Positions 30,365-43,469 of a stretch of 62,000 nt of DNA are shown here, piece after piece. Made by a program: the position numbers and the translations under genes. This DNA comes from Mesostigma viride (Eukaryota > Streptophyta > Mesostigmatophyceae > Mesostigmatales > Mesostigmataceae): NCBI GenBank assembly GCA_009746045.1, contig RPFO01000106.1, positions 1,237,211-1,299,210 on the forward strand, in the 5' to 3' direction. The notes under the pieces are model-generated. The model was not told the origin of the DNA and did no database searches. It saw only the letters and a program-made list of their open reading frames with translations. Numbering within the stretch: the first letter of the stretch is position 1; every line of letters starts with the position of its first letter.

Positions 30365-33300
30365 TCACACTTTCGAGGGCCTCTTCCGTAATTTGGCTTC
30401 CGCGATCTGCTGTTCCGTTTTCGAGTTCCTCCTCTTCTTATCGATCTCCTTTGCAGGCGCCCAGACTTCCACATCCTTCCAGCTCTTGCCATCCGTCAGC
30501 TTTACCACCTTCATCGCGTAGTCCAGCGGCATCCACCACAACTTGTTCTTCAACTTCCCTCCCTTCTCCCCCTCAGCGAAAAACTTAAATGCGACGTCCC
30601 TCCACTTGGTGTCGTATCCAGACACCTGCCCATAAAGCATGACGTCTTCTAGCTTGGCATACATTGGCGTAGCCGTATCCTTGTTCCCTGCTTGCATAAT
30701 GGCTAAAGTCCACCCATCACACCAAAAGGCCTCTGGTGCTCCGAACCCCATTTCCCCGTCCATAAGTCTCATTTCCAACGTGGGCTTGTCATCATCCTCA
30801 TCGCCCGCCTGACTGTCTTCCGCCCCCTTAGGCTCCTCCCGTCCGGAAGTGTCAGCATGTACAGCCGCTGGTCCGAAGCCCACCGCCACATTAGCCAAGC
30901 GAAGTAACTGCTCCACATCCTCATTACCTGCGAGCAAACCGATCATGCCATCAACGCATGACTAAAATCGAGTTAGTAGAAATCGGACTGCCAACCGTGA
31001 AAAATCAAAACACTCTACATACCAGAATTCACTCGCAGATTTTTTCTTACCCTTTTTGGCCTTTTCCTTCGACCTCTGCTCGCAGGTAGACCCCGTCTGG
31101 GGGTGGGGGGCAGGCGCCGGGGCGGGTTTGGCGGGCTCGGCAACCTTGGCAGTCTTCGCGGTCTTGGGTAACTTCTTGGAAGCAACGCGCTCCTTTCCCC
31201 CGTCCTCCTCCTCTCCGCCGCCATCCTCCTCCTCCTTCTCCTCCTCATCGTCCGAATCTGAAAGCACAACTGCTTTTCGACGCCGTTTCTGAGGCAGGGC
31301 AGGCTTGGGAGGCTTCCCCACCTTGGCCGATTTCTTGGAAGCAACGTGCTCCGCAGCCTTCCCACCCTTGGCGGATTTCTTGGTAGCAACGTGCTGCTCC
31401 TCCTCCTCCTCCTCCTCCTCCTCCCCCTCCTCCTCCTCAGCATCGTCGTCCTCCTCCTCCTCCTCCTCCTCAGCATCGTCGTCCGAATCAGCCACTGCCA
31501 CAACTGGCTTACGAAGCTGCTTCTTCGGTACCTGAGAAATGGCCAGAGTCGGCGGGGGAACCCGAAGCTGCTTCTTCGGTACCTGAGAACTGGGCAGAGG
31601 CGCCGGGGTGGGCAGAGTCGCGGGGGAACCCGAAGCTGCTTCTTCGGAACCTGAAAAACGGGCTGCGACGCGGCAGGCTTGGAAGGCCCACCTCCATCAT
31701 CCTCAACAAGTGACACGACTGCCCGTCGAGTCACTTGAGAAGCGGGCTTCTTCGCCGCAGGCGGATCCGAATCACCTTCAGGCCCCGTCATCTGTTCGGC
31801 CTGCTGCGTTCTGACCTCGACGGGGGTCTCTCCGCGGTTAGACCCTCCTGCCGGACCTCCATCCCCTCCATCCCCTCCCTCCAACAACTGTTGGTCATCC
31901 CTCTCCACCACGGCGGACGATCCCCCAGCTTCGTGGGAAGCTTTTCGCTTCTTCGCCCTTCCGAGCCTAGGCCCCCCATCACCTTCCCCCTGTTCAAGCC
32001 GCTCCCACAATTCACTCCCTTTCCCGATCCTTTCCACTATCTCTTGAAACCCCTTAATCTCCGTCTCGGTACCAAACACGATCACCATCGGTTCGAACCT
32101 GGAGAAAAAGTCGTGGGCGCAAGCCTTCAGCACATTATCGTACATCCCGCCCGGTTGGGGAATGTCCGAAGCTTTCGGGCAAGGACCGAACGCCCACCAC
32201 CTGGACTGAAAGTTACTCCACTTATCACCCCAAATGTTCGCCAAGTTCAGCAGGCTCAGGCACGGAAGGGACCTGCCCAAGGGAAAGGGGCGGGCTGAAG
32301 CTGAGGCAACCTCGCCTGCCACCTGCTTGACGAGCGACTTGTCATCATCATCACCGTCTAGTAACTGACAGCAAAACCAGACCCGGCGACGGCCCCAGTC
32401 CACACTCTGCCACTCATACTTCACGTCCCACTCCTCCTCCTCCTTCGCCTCCGTCTCCTTCCCCTTCCCCTTCCCCTTCGATCCCTTCTCCAGCCCCTTC
32501 ACCGGCCCCTTCATCGCCGCCTCCTTCACCCCCCTTCGAGTAATCCAAGTTTTGGAGCGTACTTCCTGAACGCTTCCGGAGCAAAAAGTGCCAAACCCAC
32601 CGTCTTGTCCTCGCTCTCTTTTAGCAGAATCTCCTGAAAGTCGATCTTGCCATTACTGATATCCTTTCTCGGAATCCTCAGATGTGCGGCGTGTTTTTTG
32701 GCTTTAAGAAGGTAGGCGATGTTCCTCGTTATGATGACGGCCACATCCCAAAATTCCCGGTATCTGGCCACAATCTCCTTCCTGCCGACCGGCCGAGCGA
32801 GAGGATGGAGATTGAAGACGAGTTCGAAAATATGAGACGCCACAAACTCCTTGCCATTTGCGTCCTTGCATCGCGCTTCCAGCGTCACATCCTCCTTGAA
32901 TCTGGCGCAAATGGTCAGCCGCAGGCACTCCAGCACATCCTTGGCGATCTCCACCAACTTGGTGAGCTTTTCCGGTCCAACCTGGCAGCTCATGATGCAA
33001 TCGATCACGGCGTCCATCATAGGAAGGCTGGCCAAGTTCCTGAAAGAAGTCCAAGAGACCTTCTGGCCTTTCTTCTCCCCCTCTGCATTGGCGAATTTGC
33101 ACCTTTGCATCATCACCTCCTCAGGCGCGGGTTTCGTTGAGGCAGGATCATCAGTCTGCTCCTGTGTCAGACGGAGAAACGTGTTGGCCAGCGTGCGACT
33201 GTAAGCGGAATGCACTGAAGCAATGCTGTGGGCCGGCTTTTTCTTTCCTTCTGCTTCCTCCTCGTGTACATCCACCGCTGCCGGCTCCACATTCCCTTCC

Positions 33301-36300
33301 CTTCCCCCCGCTTGCCGCATAGCCGGGAGGATGTACGTGAGCAGATTGGTGTAGTGGCCATCCGCAATATAGTGGCCCTTCCCACGCGTGACTTTGCCGT
33401 ATAGATATAGCTTGTTGTAGTTCCACACGTCAAGCAACGCCTGGCCCAGCGTACGATCCGCCACGGCTAAGTCCTCCGAATTCGCCCCCTTGGCGATGTC
33501 GAACAGCTTCTCCAGCTTGCCGGTCAGCACCGCCTGCGACATCAATTAACATCGAGCGAGCAACGACAAAACTCAGTCATAAAAGGCGAGGGGTATAGCT
33601 GCGGATAGACCCTAACAAAATTCGAAAAAGAAACGGCCGACAATACGCAACGAAAATTCCAACAAAAAAAAGGAGAGGGTCTAGCTGCAGCGAGACCCTC
33701 GCAAAAAACTTGAAGCGCACACAAAAAACAACCACGAAAATTCCGAGGGTCTACCCGCAGCTAGACCCTGCCAAAATAGATAGCTTACATCTTCTTTTGC
33801 CTTAGGTAGATTTCGAAGCTCACTCCACGACGGGAGCAGGTCGCCACCCTTGAGAAGAATGACGTTCGTACCCATGTAACCACCACGGAATTTCCGCAAC
33901 AGGTCCTGGAAGGCGTGCTCCGCCTCCTTAGGAGTACTTGCGAAATTGGACTCCGCCCCACCCTCGCACATCATTGCCCGAACCTCTCCCCACCCGCCAT
34001 CCGGCCCCCTGAGAAACGACTTTAACCCCTTAAAGTAGTGGTTCCCATCCACCACCGCGTACCGGAGAACCAGATACGGTACCGGTCCCGTTCCTCAAAA
34101 AATTTCGGATCGTAGGACTTCATCGCAGTATTGCACAGCAGGTTGAAAACTTGCCGACTGCCCTCGATCTCCTGAGGCAAAACTGCGGCCACCTCGTCCA
34201 CCTGGCGTAGGTACGCCACTCAACTCCTCTCGCGAGGAAAGAGGTGGTGGACTCCGTGTTAAGCCACACGTCGACTTCAGTATCCGAAAGGGGCCGGAAG
34301 TACCTGGACCCCACATCCTCCGCGTCAATCTTGGCGCCGTGGTAATGCTTCAGCCACTTGACGAAATCCGGCATGCACAAGATTTGCTTGTCGAACAGGT
34401 CAGGTTGAGATTCGGCAAGCGCCTGGAAAGGGAACTGCCAGACCGGGACAACAACCTTGAAGTGCAAGGCGTTGTCCCGCGCATTGAGGAGAATGCGGGC
34501 GTTCTCCTTAATGGTTTCAAGGTTTAAACGCCGCTGCCTCAAAGCCTCTGGCAAAATAAGCGCGTTGACCGTCTGGATCCGCATACTGAAACATCCGGTC
34601 TGCTGAAAATCGGCCGGCCGAATCCAACGCGTTTCCCTGAGAGAATTGGCCTTCCGGATGTTCTGGTCCCTGACCTCCTTGTTCGAGTCGACCTTTTTCG
34701 AAGGCTTCCAGCTTTCAATGATAGGGTCGGTGTCCGGGTTCCCACTGCTCGTGAGCACCCCCTCCTTAAAAAGCTTGTTGAGTGACCGGAGCAGCTCAAG
34801 AAAGGGGGAGAACTCGGGCCAGTTTGGCAGGTCATCGACGTCCGCCATCCGCCTACTCGAGCAGTACTTGAGCATATCCTTCACCAGCGCGAACACGGCG
34901 TCATGACCAGGTAACTTCTTCTCCACCGTGGCGTCTTCGTCCCCCCCGTCATCCTGAAGTAAAAAATCGAAAAGGACCGCAGGATTTGCTCAAGTCAGTA
35001 ATCTTTAGGCCGACCACGACATCCTGTTCAGGGACGAACAAAGTTCTGTTGGAATAGTACCTTACTGACACTAAACACCAAGTCCCGCAGCCGGTCAGCG
35101 TCTACCCGCAGCGAGAGGTCTAAATTTTCACAACAATCGTACCTGTCCAGTTTTCTGCTGCTTCTTGGCCTCCTTAGCCTTCTCCTTCTCCGCCTTCTTC
35201 GCCTCCTTCTCCGCCGCCTTCGCCTCCGCGTTCTTCTTACTGTTGGCCTTTGCCACCGCATTCAGCGCCCTTTTTCCCTCAGCGGCCCGACGACGAAAAT
35301 CAGCCTTCATGAATTTCTCGATCTTGTCAACCTTTGCCTCTGAGTACTCCTTAGGCTGCCACTTGAAATTCTTGGTGGCTTTCGACTTCACCAGATTTGC
35401 GAATTCATATGCCAATTCACTCTTAAAGGTAGCGTCACCCAACACCTCCGTATCGAAATCGGCATCGACTTCCGCCTCAAGTCGTGTCAGGTACTTGCGA
35501 AACTCGGACCCCGCAGGTCCCTCCGAATCGACGCCATCGGGCGGAGACTTAAGCATGATCAGGCCAACAGCAATAATATGATCCTTCGCAACCTTCTTGC
35601 GGGAATCCAGCTTTTCCCTTTCATGCTCAGTCAATGGGGCTTCGCCGCCTTCCCCCCCGCAGTACCCCCAGCGACAGCCCCCGCCTGCATGACAAAAAAA
35701 AACGAACAAGAAGGGACTTGACCTCAGTTCGATTGTTGCACCATCGTCTCTCTGCGGAGATACCCCTCAGCACGAAAAAAATCACACGAACTCGCGGCGG
35801 ATGAACGTACCTGCACAGCCACTTCTCCCTCAGCGTCTCCCCCATCCTCATCTCCTCCAGCGTTTTCATCCCCCCCATCCTCATCTCCTCCAGCGTTTTC
35901 TTCCTCTCCGGCAGCGCCTGCTGAGGCCAAACCCCCCGCCTGTCAACACCGAATACGACAGCTCATTGGAAATCAAAATTAGTCGATATTTGTATATTTC
36001 GCATAATGCGCTCACTAAAACTTCAGGCGAAATGCAGACATCCGGATATCGTTTAATGCTTACCATTTCCATCTCGAGTCCAGACCAAATACCAGCACTG
36101 TCAACAGCCATCGCCGCAGCCGCCCCCTGAAAAAAGACAACAGATTGGTTGGGGGCACCGTTGAAATTAGCCGAACATGTCAGTCTCAATAAAAGGGTGA
36201 GGGTCTACCTGCAGCTAGACCCCATGTAAGATGCTCGTGGAAACTCGACGGACAAGCACCCACCTTATCAACCAAGTCTGACAAATTAGGTAAATCCTCC

Positions 36301-38861
36301 GATACGTCCCCTGGCATGGAGCCCCCCTGCATGATATGACAGGACAAACCATGAAGGTTGGTCAGCATATAGAGCCCTATTCAGGGAATGGAAACAACCC
36401 AAATCGATAAACGATATCGGCAAGTTAACGTACCGAAACGTAGAACTTCCACCTCCTCAAAATCTTCCCCAAAGGCCATATCGGCACTTGATGGGCTCTC
36501 TCCTTTTCCAGTTGCCGCCTCAATTCCGCCTCGAAGAACAACTCGAGGGACTGCCAATGGCCTCCCGCCTCTAAATCAGACCACTCCGTGTCTGTCTTGG
36601 TTCGGATACTCTGGAGACAATCAACCAACGAGATTTGATCCAACCATTCCTGGACGACTTCCCGGTATGGCTTATATGTCTGAATAACATGGAAGTCCTC
36701 CCGGTGCCGGAAACTTTGGATCACCTGTCCAGCCCAATCCAAAAAGAAAGCGACCGCTTCCCGCGAAAGGCTGGCGTCCGGGCTGACAAGAAAGTCAGTC
36801 CGCCACTTAACAAAAGATTGCAGTAAGTGGTCTCTTGCCATGTCCAAATGCGCGATCACTTCATGTGCGCGCTCCTCCAATCCTCCTACGTCATTCATTC
36901 TTCCCGGCACAATTACGATATAGTCACTGTTGGACGTGTCAACAAATCCTTGCCTGACAATATCAAACACTTCATCTTCCGACAGTGAAGCCCTCGAATC
37001 CGCTCTCATATCTCCAGTCATGAGTTTAAAGAGCTGATGCAACGCAGTGGTTTTCAAGGTTTCCATATAGGAAGCCTCGATGCATGTGAAGCCAATGTGG
37101 ACCTCGAACTTTTCAACCTCATCAAAGAGCGTCGACCATATTAAAGCACGACGGGGAAAGTAACGTCCGACATCCTCCTTCAGATTAAGGATGCACGACT
37201 GCGCGATCTTCAAAACCTCATACATGTCGTCACCAACGACCCTCTTCCCATGAATGGCTCGCTGTGTGGCTTCGAACAATGCAAGACGGCCCAGGCGGTC
37301 GTTCTTCCAAATTATGTGTGCCGACTCCGGACGGTCCACGACGACACCGGACTTCTCTGCAAACGCTATCTCGGCCGAAAGAAAGCGGATCAAGCCTCTC
37401 AAGCCCTTTTCGGCTTTACGACTCACCCCAGCCTCAGACTCAGTCTGAGCCAGGTACTGTTTCAGAATGGCCACCGTGGAGGGCTGCAGACAACAAGAGT
37501 AAAAAAAAGGCCACACATCGTCGTCGTCGTCAACAACCTTAACTCCTAGGTCAACGTCTCTCCGCAGCTAGACCCTTACGATCAATGTATGACATAAAAT
37601 CCCACCCTTTCTACGATACACACACGCCGTTCAAGCCATCTGAAAAATGTACGTCTCACATTAATAAACATACCTGATAATCGACTGAAAATCCTTCGTG
37701 AAGAAGGGGTGGGCTCCCGTTCTCGTCCTTCTCCCCCTCAACTGCCTTCGCAGCCTCCTCCTCCTTCCTCGCAGCCTCCTCCATCTTCCTCGCGGCCTCT
37801 TCCGCCTTCATCCTCTCCTGTCGCATCTGCAAAAAAAGAGCGGCCTCCTCCGCAAGAATTCCTTCGCTGCCGCCTCCGTCTTCTTCTTCGCCTCCTCCTT
37901 CTGCTTCGCCACCAGGATCCTGTGCTCCTTCTCCTGGGCAGCCTTTTTCTCCTTGTACTCCCTCTCCTCCTCCTCCCTCTCCGCCTTCTCCAGCCTCTCC
38001 TTCTCCTCCCTCTCCACCCTCTCCCTCTCCGCCTTCTCGATGGCCTCCCTCTCCGCCTTCTCCTTCTCCTTGTCCTTCTTGTCGAGAGCCGCGTATTCGT
38101 CAGCAAAGCTTGCGGCCATTGCTAACAAATCGGACAACCGCTTCTGACGCGACTCCCGAACCGGCGATTCCGGGTCTTCAGGCCTCCCGTTAGTCTGATC
38201 GCGCTCGTCCTCCTCAACAAGCTCACTGATAGACTTCCTCAGCTTCCTGAGCTCTTTGGTGCGGTCGTCTTCCTCTACCCACTCGGCCGCAGGCTTACGC
38301 TTAGAACTGGAATGCTTGGGGGACGGCGAGCGGGACGCAGCAGCGGGGGACTTGGGTGGCGGCGAGCGGGACTTGGGGGAAGCAGAGCGGGACGGCGAGC
38401 GGGACGCAGTTGCGGGGTTCTTGGTTGACGGCGAGGGGGACTTGCGAGAAGGAGAGCGGGACGCGGTAGCGGGGGGAACTTTGGGCGGAGAGGGGGACTT
38501 GCGGTTCGGCGAACGGGTCGCAGTTGCGGGGGACTTGGGGGACTTGCGGGGCGGCGAGCGGGACGCAGTAGCTCCGGCCGACTTGGGGGGCGGCGATGGA
38601 GACTTACGGGGCGGAGAGCGGGACGGAGCGCGAGACGCAGCAGCGAGAGGGTTGGGGGGTATAATTCTGTCCAACTCGCTGGGGGGCAAGTTGGACTTGG
38701 AGGGCGAGGGGACTCGGTGGGGGGGACCTCGCAAGATCTTTTACGGGACCGAACTGCAACGGAGGAAACTCCTCCGTTGCCGTTCGGTCCGGCGAGGTGT
38801 TCGACGTCATCTTGGGTGAAACGGGAGTGGCCTTGACAGAATCGGAATAGGAGGACGACAT
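30365..38861 (-). CDS. Large nine-exon gene of the 21-kb transposon, unknown function
   Basis: Exons inferred from GT...AG sites and phase (high to low): 38861-37674, 37483-36434, 36326-36264, 36126-36064, 35939-35811, 35684-35143, 34953-33789, 33533-31023, 30961-30365. Four middle exons are exact multiples of three (1050, 63, 63, 129). The product is about 2,400 residues: an RSPPRKSPSP-type basic repeat region, a long Glu/Lys/Arg coiled coil, two large globular regions without a family I recognise, an acidic/KKSAK linker, and a compact C-terminal exon. A VVDGNHYFKGL motif near 34040 faintly recalls ParB-type DGNH motifs, which is weak. One-base slips in G runs (near 32531, 35657) and near 37853 and in exon 7 need correcting. 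The true start may lie upstream, as CTGCAG|ATG looks like an acceptor. Confidence 0.65.
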
Positions 38862-39411
38862 CTGCAGAACAATATCAAAAAAGCAAGTTTCACAAATGTC
38901 ATTCAGAATCTGAATCGCCGGCAGAAAAACGATGGGGAGGGTCTCGCTGCAGCTAGACCCTTTCGTGGATTCTAAAAGGGACATTTAGTTTAATGCAAAA
39001 CTTTGGCGTCTCGCTGCAGCGAGACCCTCACTTCAAGCAAAAACAAATCATTTTTAGGGTGAGCGAAAACAAGCAACCTCCCATCATGCAAACATAAAAA
39101 AGTATACATTCCTTGGGGTCTCGCTGCAGCGAGACCCTAACGTCAAACAAAAACAAATAATTTTTAGGGTGAGCGAAGAAAGCCCCTCCCATCTTGCAAA
39201 CATTAAAAGTCGACATTCGTAGGGGTCTCGCTGCAGCGAGACCCTAACACCGATACAAAAACAAATCATTTTAAGGGTGAGAAAAGAAAGACCCCCCATC
39301 ATGAAAACATGAAAAATTGACATTCCTTGGGGTCTCGCTGCAGCGAGACCCTTACGTCAATACAAAAACAAAATTCCGAGGGTCTACCCGCAGCGAGACC
39401 CTTACGACCAC
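38862..39411. repeat. Tandem palindrome units upstream of the leftward gene
   Basis: Palindromes at 39005, 39115, 39222 and 39329 are spaced 107-110 bp apart. Between them lies a repeated AT-rich segment (AAAACAAATAATTTTTAGGG, then TGAGCGAA). A further copy starts at 39380. The region lies just before the inferred start of the leftward gene and could hold its promoter. Confidence 0.8.
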
Positions 39412-40405
39412 GTATAAATACATGTGGGGGGGGGATGCTATGTATAAATGCATGTGGGGGGGTGCTGGCATTAATAATTAAATGTGGGGGGGTGATGGCA
39501 TGAATAAATAAATGTGGGGGGGTGCTGCCATGAATAAAAGAATGTGGGGGTGTGATGGCATGAATAAATGAATGTTGGGGGGTGCTGGCATTAATAATTA
39601 AATGTGGGGGGGTGATGGCATGAATAAATAAATGTGGGGGGGTGCTGCCATGAATAAAAGAATGTGGGGGGTGATGGCATGAATAAATAAATGTGGGGGG
39701 TGCTGCCATGAATAAAAGAATGTGGGGGGGTGATGGCATGAATAAATAAATGCGGGGGGGTGCTGCCATGAATAAAAGAATGTGGGGGTGTGATGGCATG
39801 AATAAATGAATGTTGGGGGGTGCTGCCATGAATAAAAGAATGTGGGGGGGTGATGGCATGAATAAATAAATGTGGGGGGTGCTGCCATGAATAAAAGAAT
39901 GTGGGGGTGTGATGGCATGAATAAATGAATGTTGGGGGGTGCTGGCATTAATAATTAAATGTGGGGGGTGATGGCATGAATAAATAAATGTGGGGGGTGC
40001 TGCCATGAATAAAAGAATGTGGGGGTGTGATGGCATGAATAAATGAATGTTGGGGGGTGCTGCCATGAATAAAAGAATGTGGGGGGTGATGGCATGAATA
40101 AATAAATGTGGGGGGGTGCTGCCATGAATAAAAGAATGTGGGGGGTGATGGCATGAATAAATAAATGTGGGGGGTGCTGCCATGAATAAAAGAATGTGGG
40201 GGTGTGATGGCATGAATAAATGAATGTTGGGGGGTGCTGGCATTAATCATTAAATGTGGGGGTGTGATGGCATGAATAAATAAATGTGGGGGGGTGATGG
40301 CATGAATAAAAGAATGTGGGGGTGTGATGGCATGAATAAATGAATGTTGGGGGGTGCTGGCATTAATAATTAAATGTGGGGGGGTGATGGCATGAATAAA
40401 TAAAT
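39412..40405. repeat. G-rich 30-bp minisatellite (plus strand)
   Basis: Units of GTGGGGGGG plus TGATGGCATGAATAAATAAA alternate with TGCTGCCATGAATAAAAGAA and TGCTGGCATTAATAATTAAA forms, giving a dimer/trimer higher order. Open frames across it are periodic artefacts. Confidence 0.95.
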
Positions 40406-42155
40406 GATACGTAGCATCACCCCCCCACATGTATTGATACGTAGCATCACCCCCCCACATGTATTAATACGTAGCATCCCCCCCCCAACTGTATTGATAC
40501 GTAGCAGCACCCCCCCACATGTATTGATACGTAGCAGCACCCCCCCACATGTATTGATACGTAGCAGCACCCCCCCACATGTATTGATACGTAGCAGCCC
40601 CCCCACATGTATTGATACGTAGCAGCACCCCCCCACATGTATTGATACGTAGCAGCACCCCCCCACATGTATTGATACGTAGCAGCACCCCCCACATGTA
40701 TTGATACGTAGCAGCACCCCCCCACATGTATTGATACGTAGCAGCACCCCCCCACATGTATTGATACGTAGCAGCACCCCCCCACATGTATTGATACGTA
40801 GCAGCACCCCCCACATGTATTGATACGTAGCAGCACCCCCCACATGTATTGATACGTAGCAGCCCCCCCCACATGTATTGATACGTAGCAGCACCCCCCC
40901 ACATGTATTGATACGTAGCATCCCCCCCCACATGTATTGATACGTAGCATCCCCCCCCACATGTATTGATACGTAGCAGCACCCCCCCACATGTATTGAT
41001 ACGTAGCAGCACCCCCCACATGTATTGATACGTAGCAGCACCCCCCACATGTATTGATACGTAGCAGCACCGCCCCACATGTATTGATACGTAGCAGCAC
41101 CCCCCAACTGTATTGATACGTAGCAGCCCCCCCCACATGTATTGATACGTAGCAGCACCCCCCACATGTATTGATACGTAGCATCCCCCCCCACATGTAT
41201 TGATACGTAGCATCCCCCCCCACATGTATTGATACGTAGCAGCACCCCCCCACATGTATTGATACGTAGCAGCACCCCCACACATGTATTGATACGTAGC
41301 AGCACCCCCCACATGTATTGATACGTAGTAGCCCCCCCCACATGTATTGATACGTAGCATCCCCCCCCCACATGTATTGATACGTAGCATCCCCCCCCAC
41401 ATGTATTGATACGTAGCAGCACCCCCCACATGTATTGATACGTAGCAGCACCCCCACACATGTATTGATACGTAGCAGCACCGCCCCACATGTATTGATA
41501 CGTAGCAGCCCCCCCCACATGTATTGATACGTAGCAGCACCCCCCACGTGTATTGATACGTAGCATCCCCCCCCACATGTATTGATACGTAGCATCCCCC
41601 CCCACGTGTATTGATATGTAGCAGCACCCCCCCACATGTATTGATACGTAGCATCCCCCCCACATGTATTGATACGTAGCAGCACCCCCCACATGTATTG
41701 ATACGTAGCAGCACCCCCCCACATGTATTGATACGTAGCATCCCCCCCCACATGTATTGATACGTAGCAGCACCCCCCCACATGTATTGATACGTAGCAG
41801 CACCGCCCCACATGTATTGATACGTAGCATCCCCCCCCACATGTATTGATACGTAGCAGCACCCCCCCACATGTATTGATACGTAGCAGCACCGCCCCAC
41901 ATGTATTGATACGTAGCAGCCCCCCCCCACATGTATTGATACGTAGCAGCACCCCCCCACATGTATTGATACGTAGCAGCACCCCCCCACATGTATTGAT
42001 ACGTAGCAGCACCCCCCACATGTATTGATACGTAGCATCCCCCCCCACGTGTATTGATACGTAGCAGCACCCCCCCACGTGTATTGATACGTAGCATCAC
42101 CCCCCCACATGTATTGATACGTAGCAGCACCCCCCCACATGTATTGATACGTAGC
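40406..42155. repeat. C-rich 30-bp minisatellite (plus strand)
   Basis: About 58 units of ACATGTATTGATACGTAGCA plus GCACCCCCCC, with CATC variants. The core GCAGCACCCCCCCACAT is shared with the complement of the preceding array, so the two arrays are inverted relative to each other, with G runs switching strand at about 40405. Confidence 0.95.
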
Positions 42156-42157
42156 AG

Positions 42158-42884
42158 CACAATTTTAGTCAGCCTACCATCCACGTTGCGGCAAAAGATC
42201 ACCTTTTTTTGTGTTTCGGCAAAATGAAGATTTCTTGCAAACTATCGTTATGCAGGTAGGTAGCAACGTCCGATGTTATAATCCGGCAGGTAGCATGCAA
42301 ACGTCGAAACGATATGAAGGGGAAAAAAAGCATCAAACAGGAGCACCGATTAGAAACGCAGCAAATGCAGTATGTGCACATCTACACCTATAACCTAACC
42401 AGACCAAAGGCATAGCAAACATGGAAAGGGTGACCCAAGTGAAAGCCTAGCACCACCATGATCGACATGTGCGAGACCAAGAAACGCTCCATGGCAACTA
42501 GACTAAAGGGATGGATGCCAGATGTGGATTAGGATCGGCTTAGCTGACTCTACCGAGATGTCTGCAGGGTTTAGCTAGCAACGAAAAGAAGGAAGCCAGA
42601 CATTTTTATCACTCTTGCTGCAACATAGAGTTTCTTGCGATGGCAGCAAGGACATGTATTCGCCCAGCTGGCTAACTGTGTCGTCGGCGTGCATGCGCTG
42701 TTTAGTTGCCGTTTTTGATAGAACAATTTTAGTCAGCCTACCATCCAGGATGCGGCAAAAGCTCACCTTTTTTTCGTTGTGCGGCGAAAGCAGACCGATT
42801 TCCTTGTAAACTTCCGGCACCAGGCAGGTATCAACGTAGGATTTTATAATCCAGCAGGTAGCATGCAAACGTCGAAACGATATG
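42158..42884 (+). repeat. Direct duplication of about 160 bp
   Basis: 42158-42321 and 42721-42884 share ACAATTTTAGTCAGCCTACC, GCGGCAAAAG, TCACCTTTTTTT and the final GTAGCATGCAAACGTCGAAA. No gene lies in the 400 bp between them. Confidence 0.8.
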
Positions 42885-43147
42885 GCAGCTCGTATCAGCT
42901 ATGGGGTCTCTCTGCGGCTGCGCTTCTTTTTCGATGGGCGATGGGACGGTCGCAATTCGCAAACCGGACGCGGCGTTACAGGGCTGAACGGTATTGAAAA
43001 AATTGGAAACGTGGCATCCTCGTTCCTCCCCACGGAACTGAAAACTGGAAGCGCGGCGCTGGTGCAAAAGCTCGATCCCATCTTTTGGAACCAAGCTAGC
43101 GGATTGGACGACATCCAATATGCCGTCACCCGTGCTTGTGGCCGCAG
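42882..43147 (+). CDS. Possible first exon of the rightward gene
   Basis: Open in one frame (MAARISYGVSLRLRFFFDGR ... GLDDIQYAVTRACGR) and followed by GCCGCAG|GTATAA, which could be a donor. It is in the right place and strand to be a 5' exon of the gene at 45.7-49.4 kb, with another possible small exon at 45351-45396 (VSECSGRTNKRMSRE, flanked by AG and GT). No domain recognised; the link is inferred. Confidence 0.35.
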
Positions 43148-43469
43148 GTATAAAAAGAGACGACCTCCAGCCCATTTACCTGGGAACATTCGGATGTTTG
43201 GCTGACATCGTTACCATGCAGAAATGTACAATGAGGTTCTGGGTTCGATTCCTGGTGTCATCATGGAAATAAATTTTTTTCTGCGCATCTACTGAAATCA
43301 GTCATAGCACCAAACGGTCACGCTGCAGCGAGACGCTATAGCCCTGGAGGCCGCTGATAAACCTGACATCCGGTGTGTCTTACTATCATAGATTGCCGAA
43401 CTATATAATAATAATAGTCTATACCACTTTTTCTTGTAAATCATTTACTAAATAATGATTCTATATACT

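Noticed and set aside
38939-39402. Regularly spaced palindromes as a CRISPR array
   Set aside because: The spacers are themselves near-identical tandem copies, the repeat is a perfect palindrome found dispersed in introns, and the host is eukaryotic.
40370-42202. Three overlapping ORFs of more than 500 codons (TYQYMWGG / RINTCGG / YVSIHVGG)
   Set aside because: All three frames are open because the minisatellite unit is about 30 bp and lacks stops on that strand; no codon bias or start context.
43180-43260. A tRNA-like segment with B box GGTTCGATTCC
   Set aside because: The T arm can be drawn but the acceptor stem cannot be paired at proper spacing, and no anticodon arm is evident.
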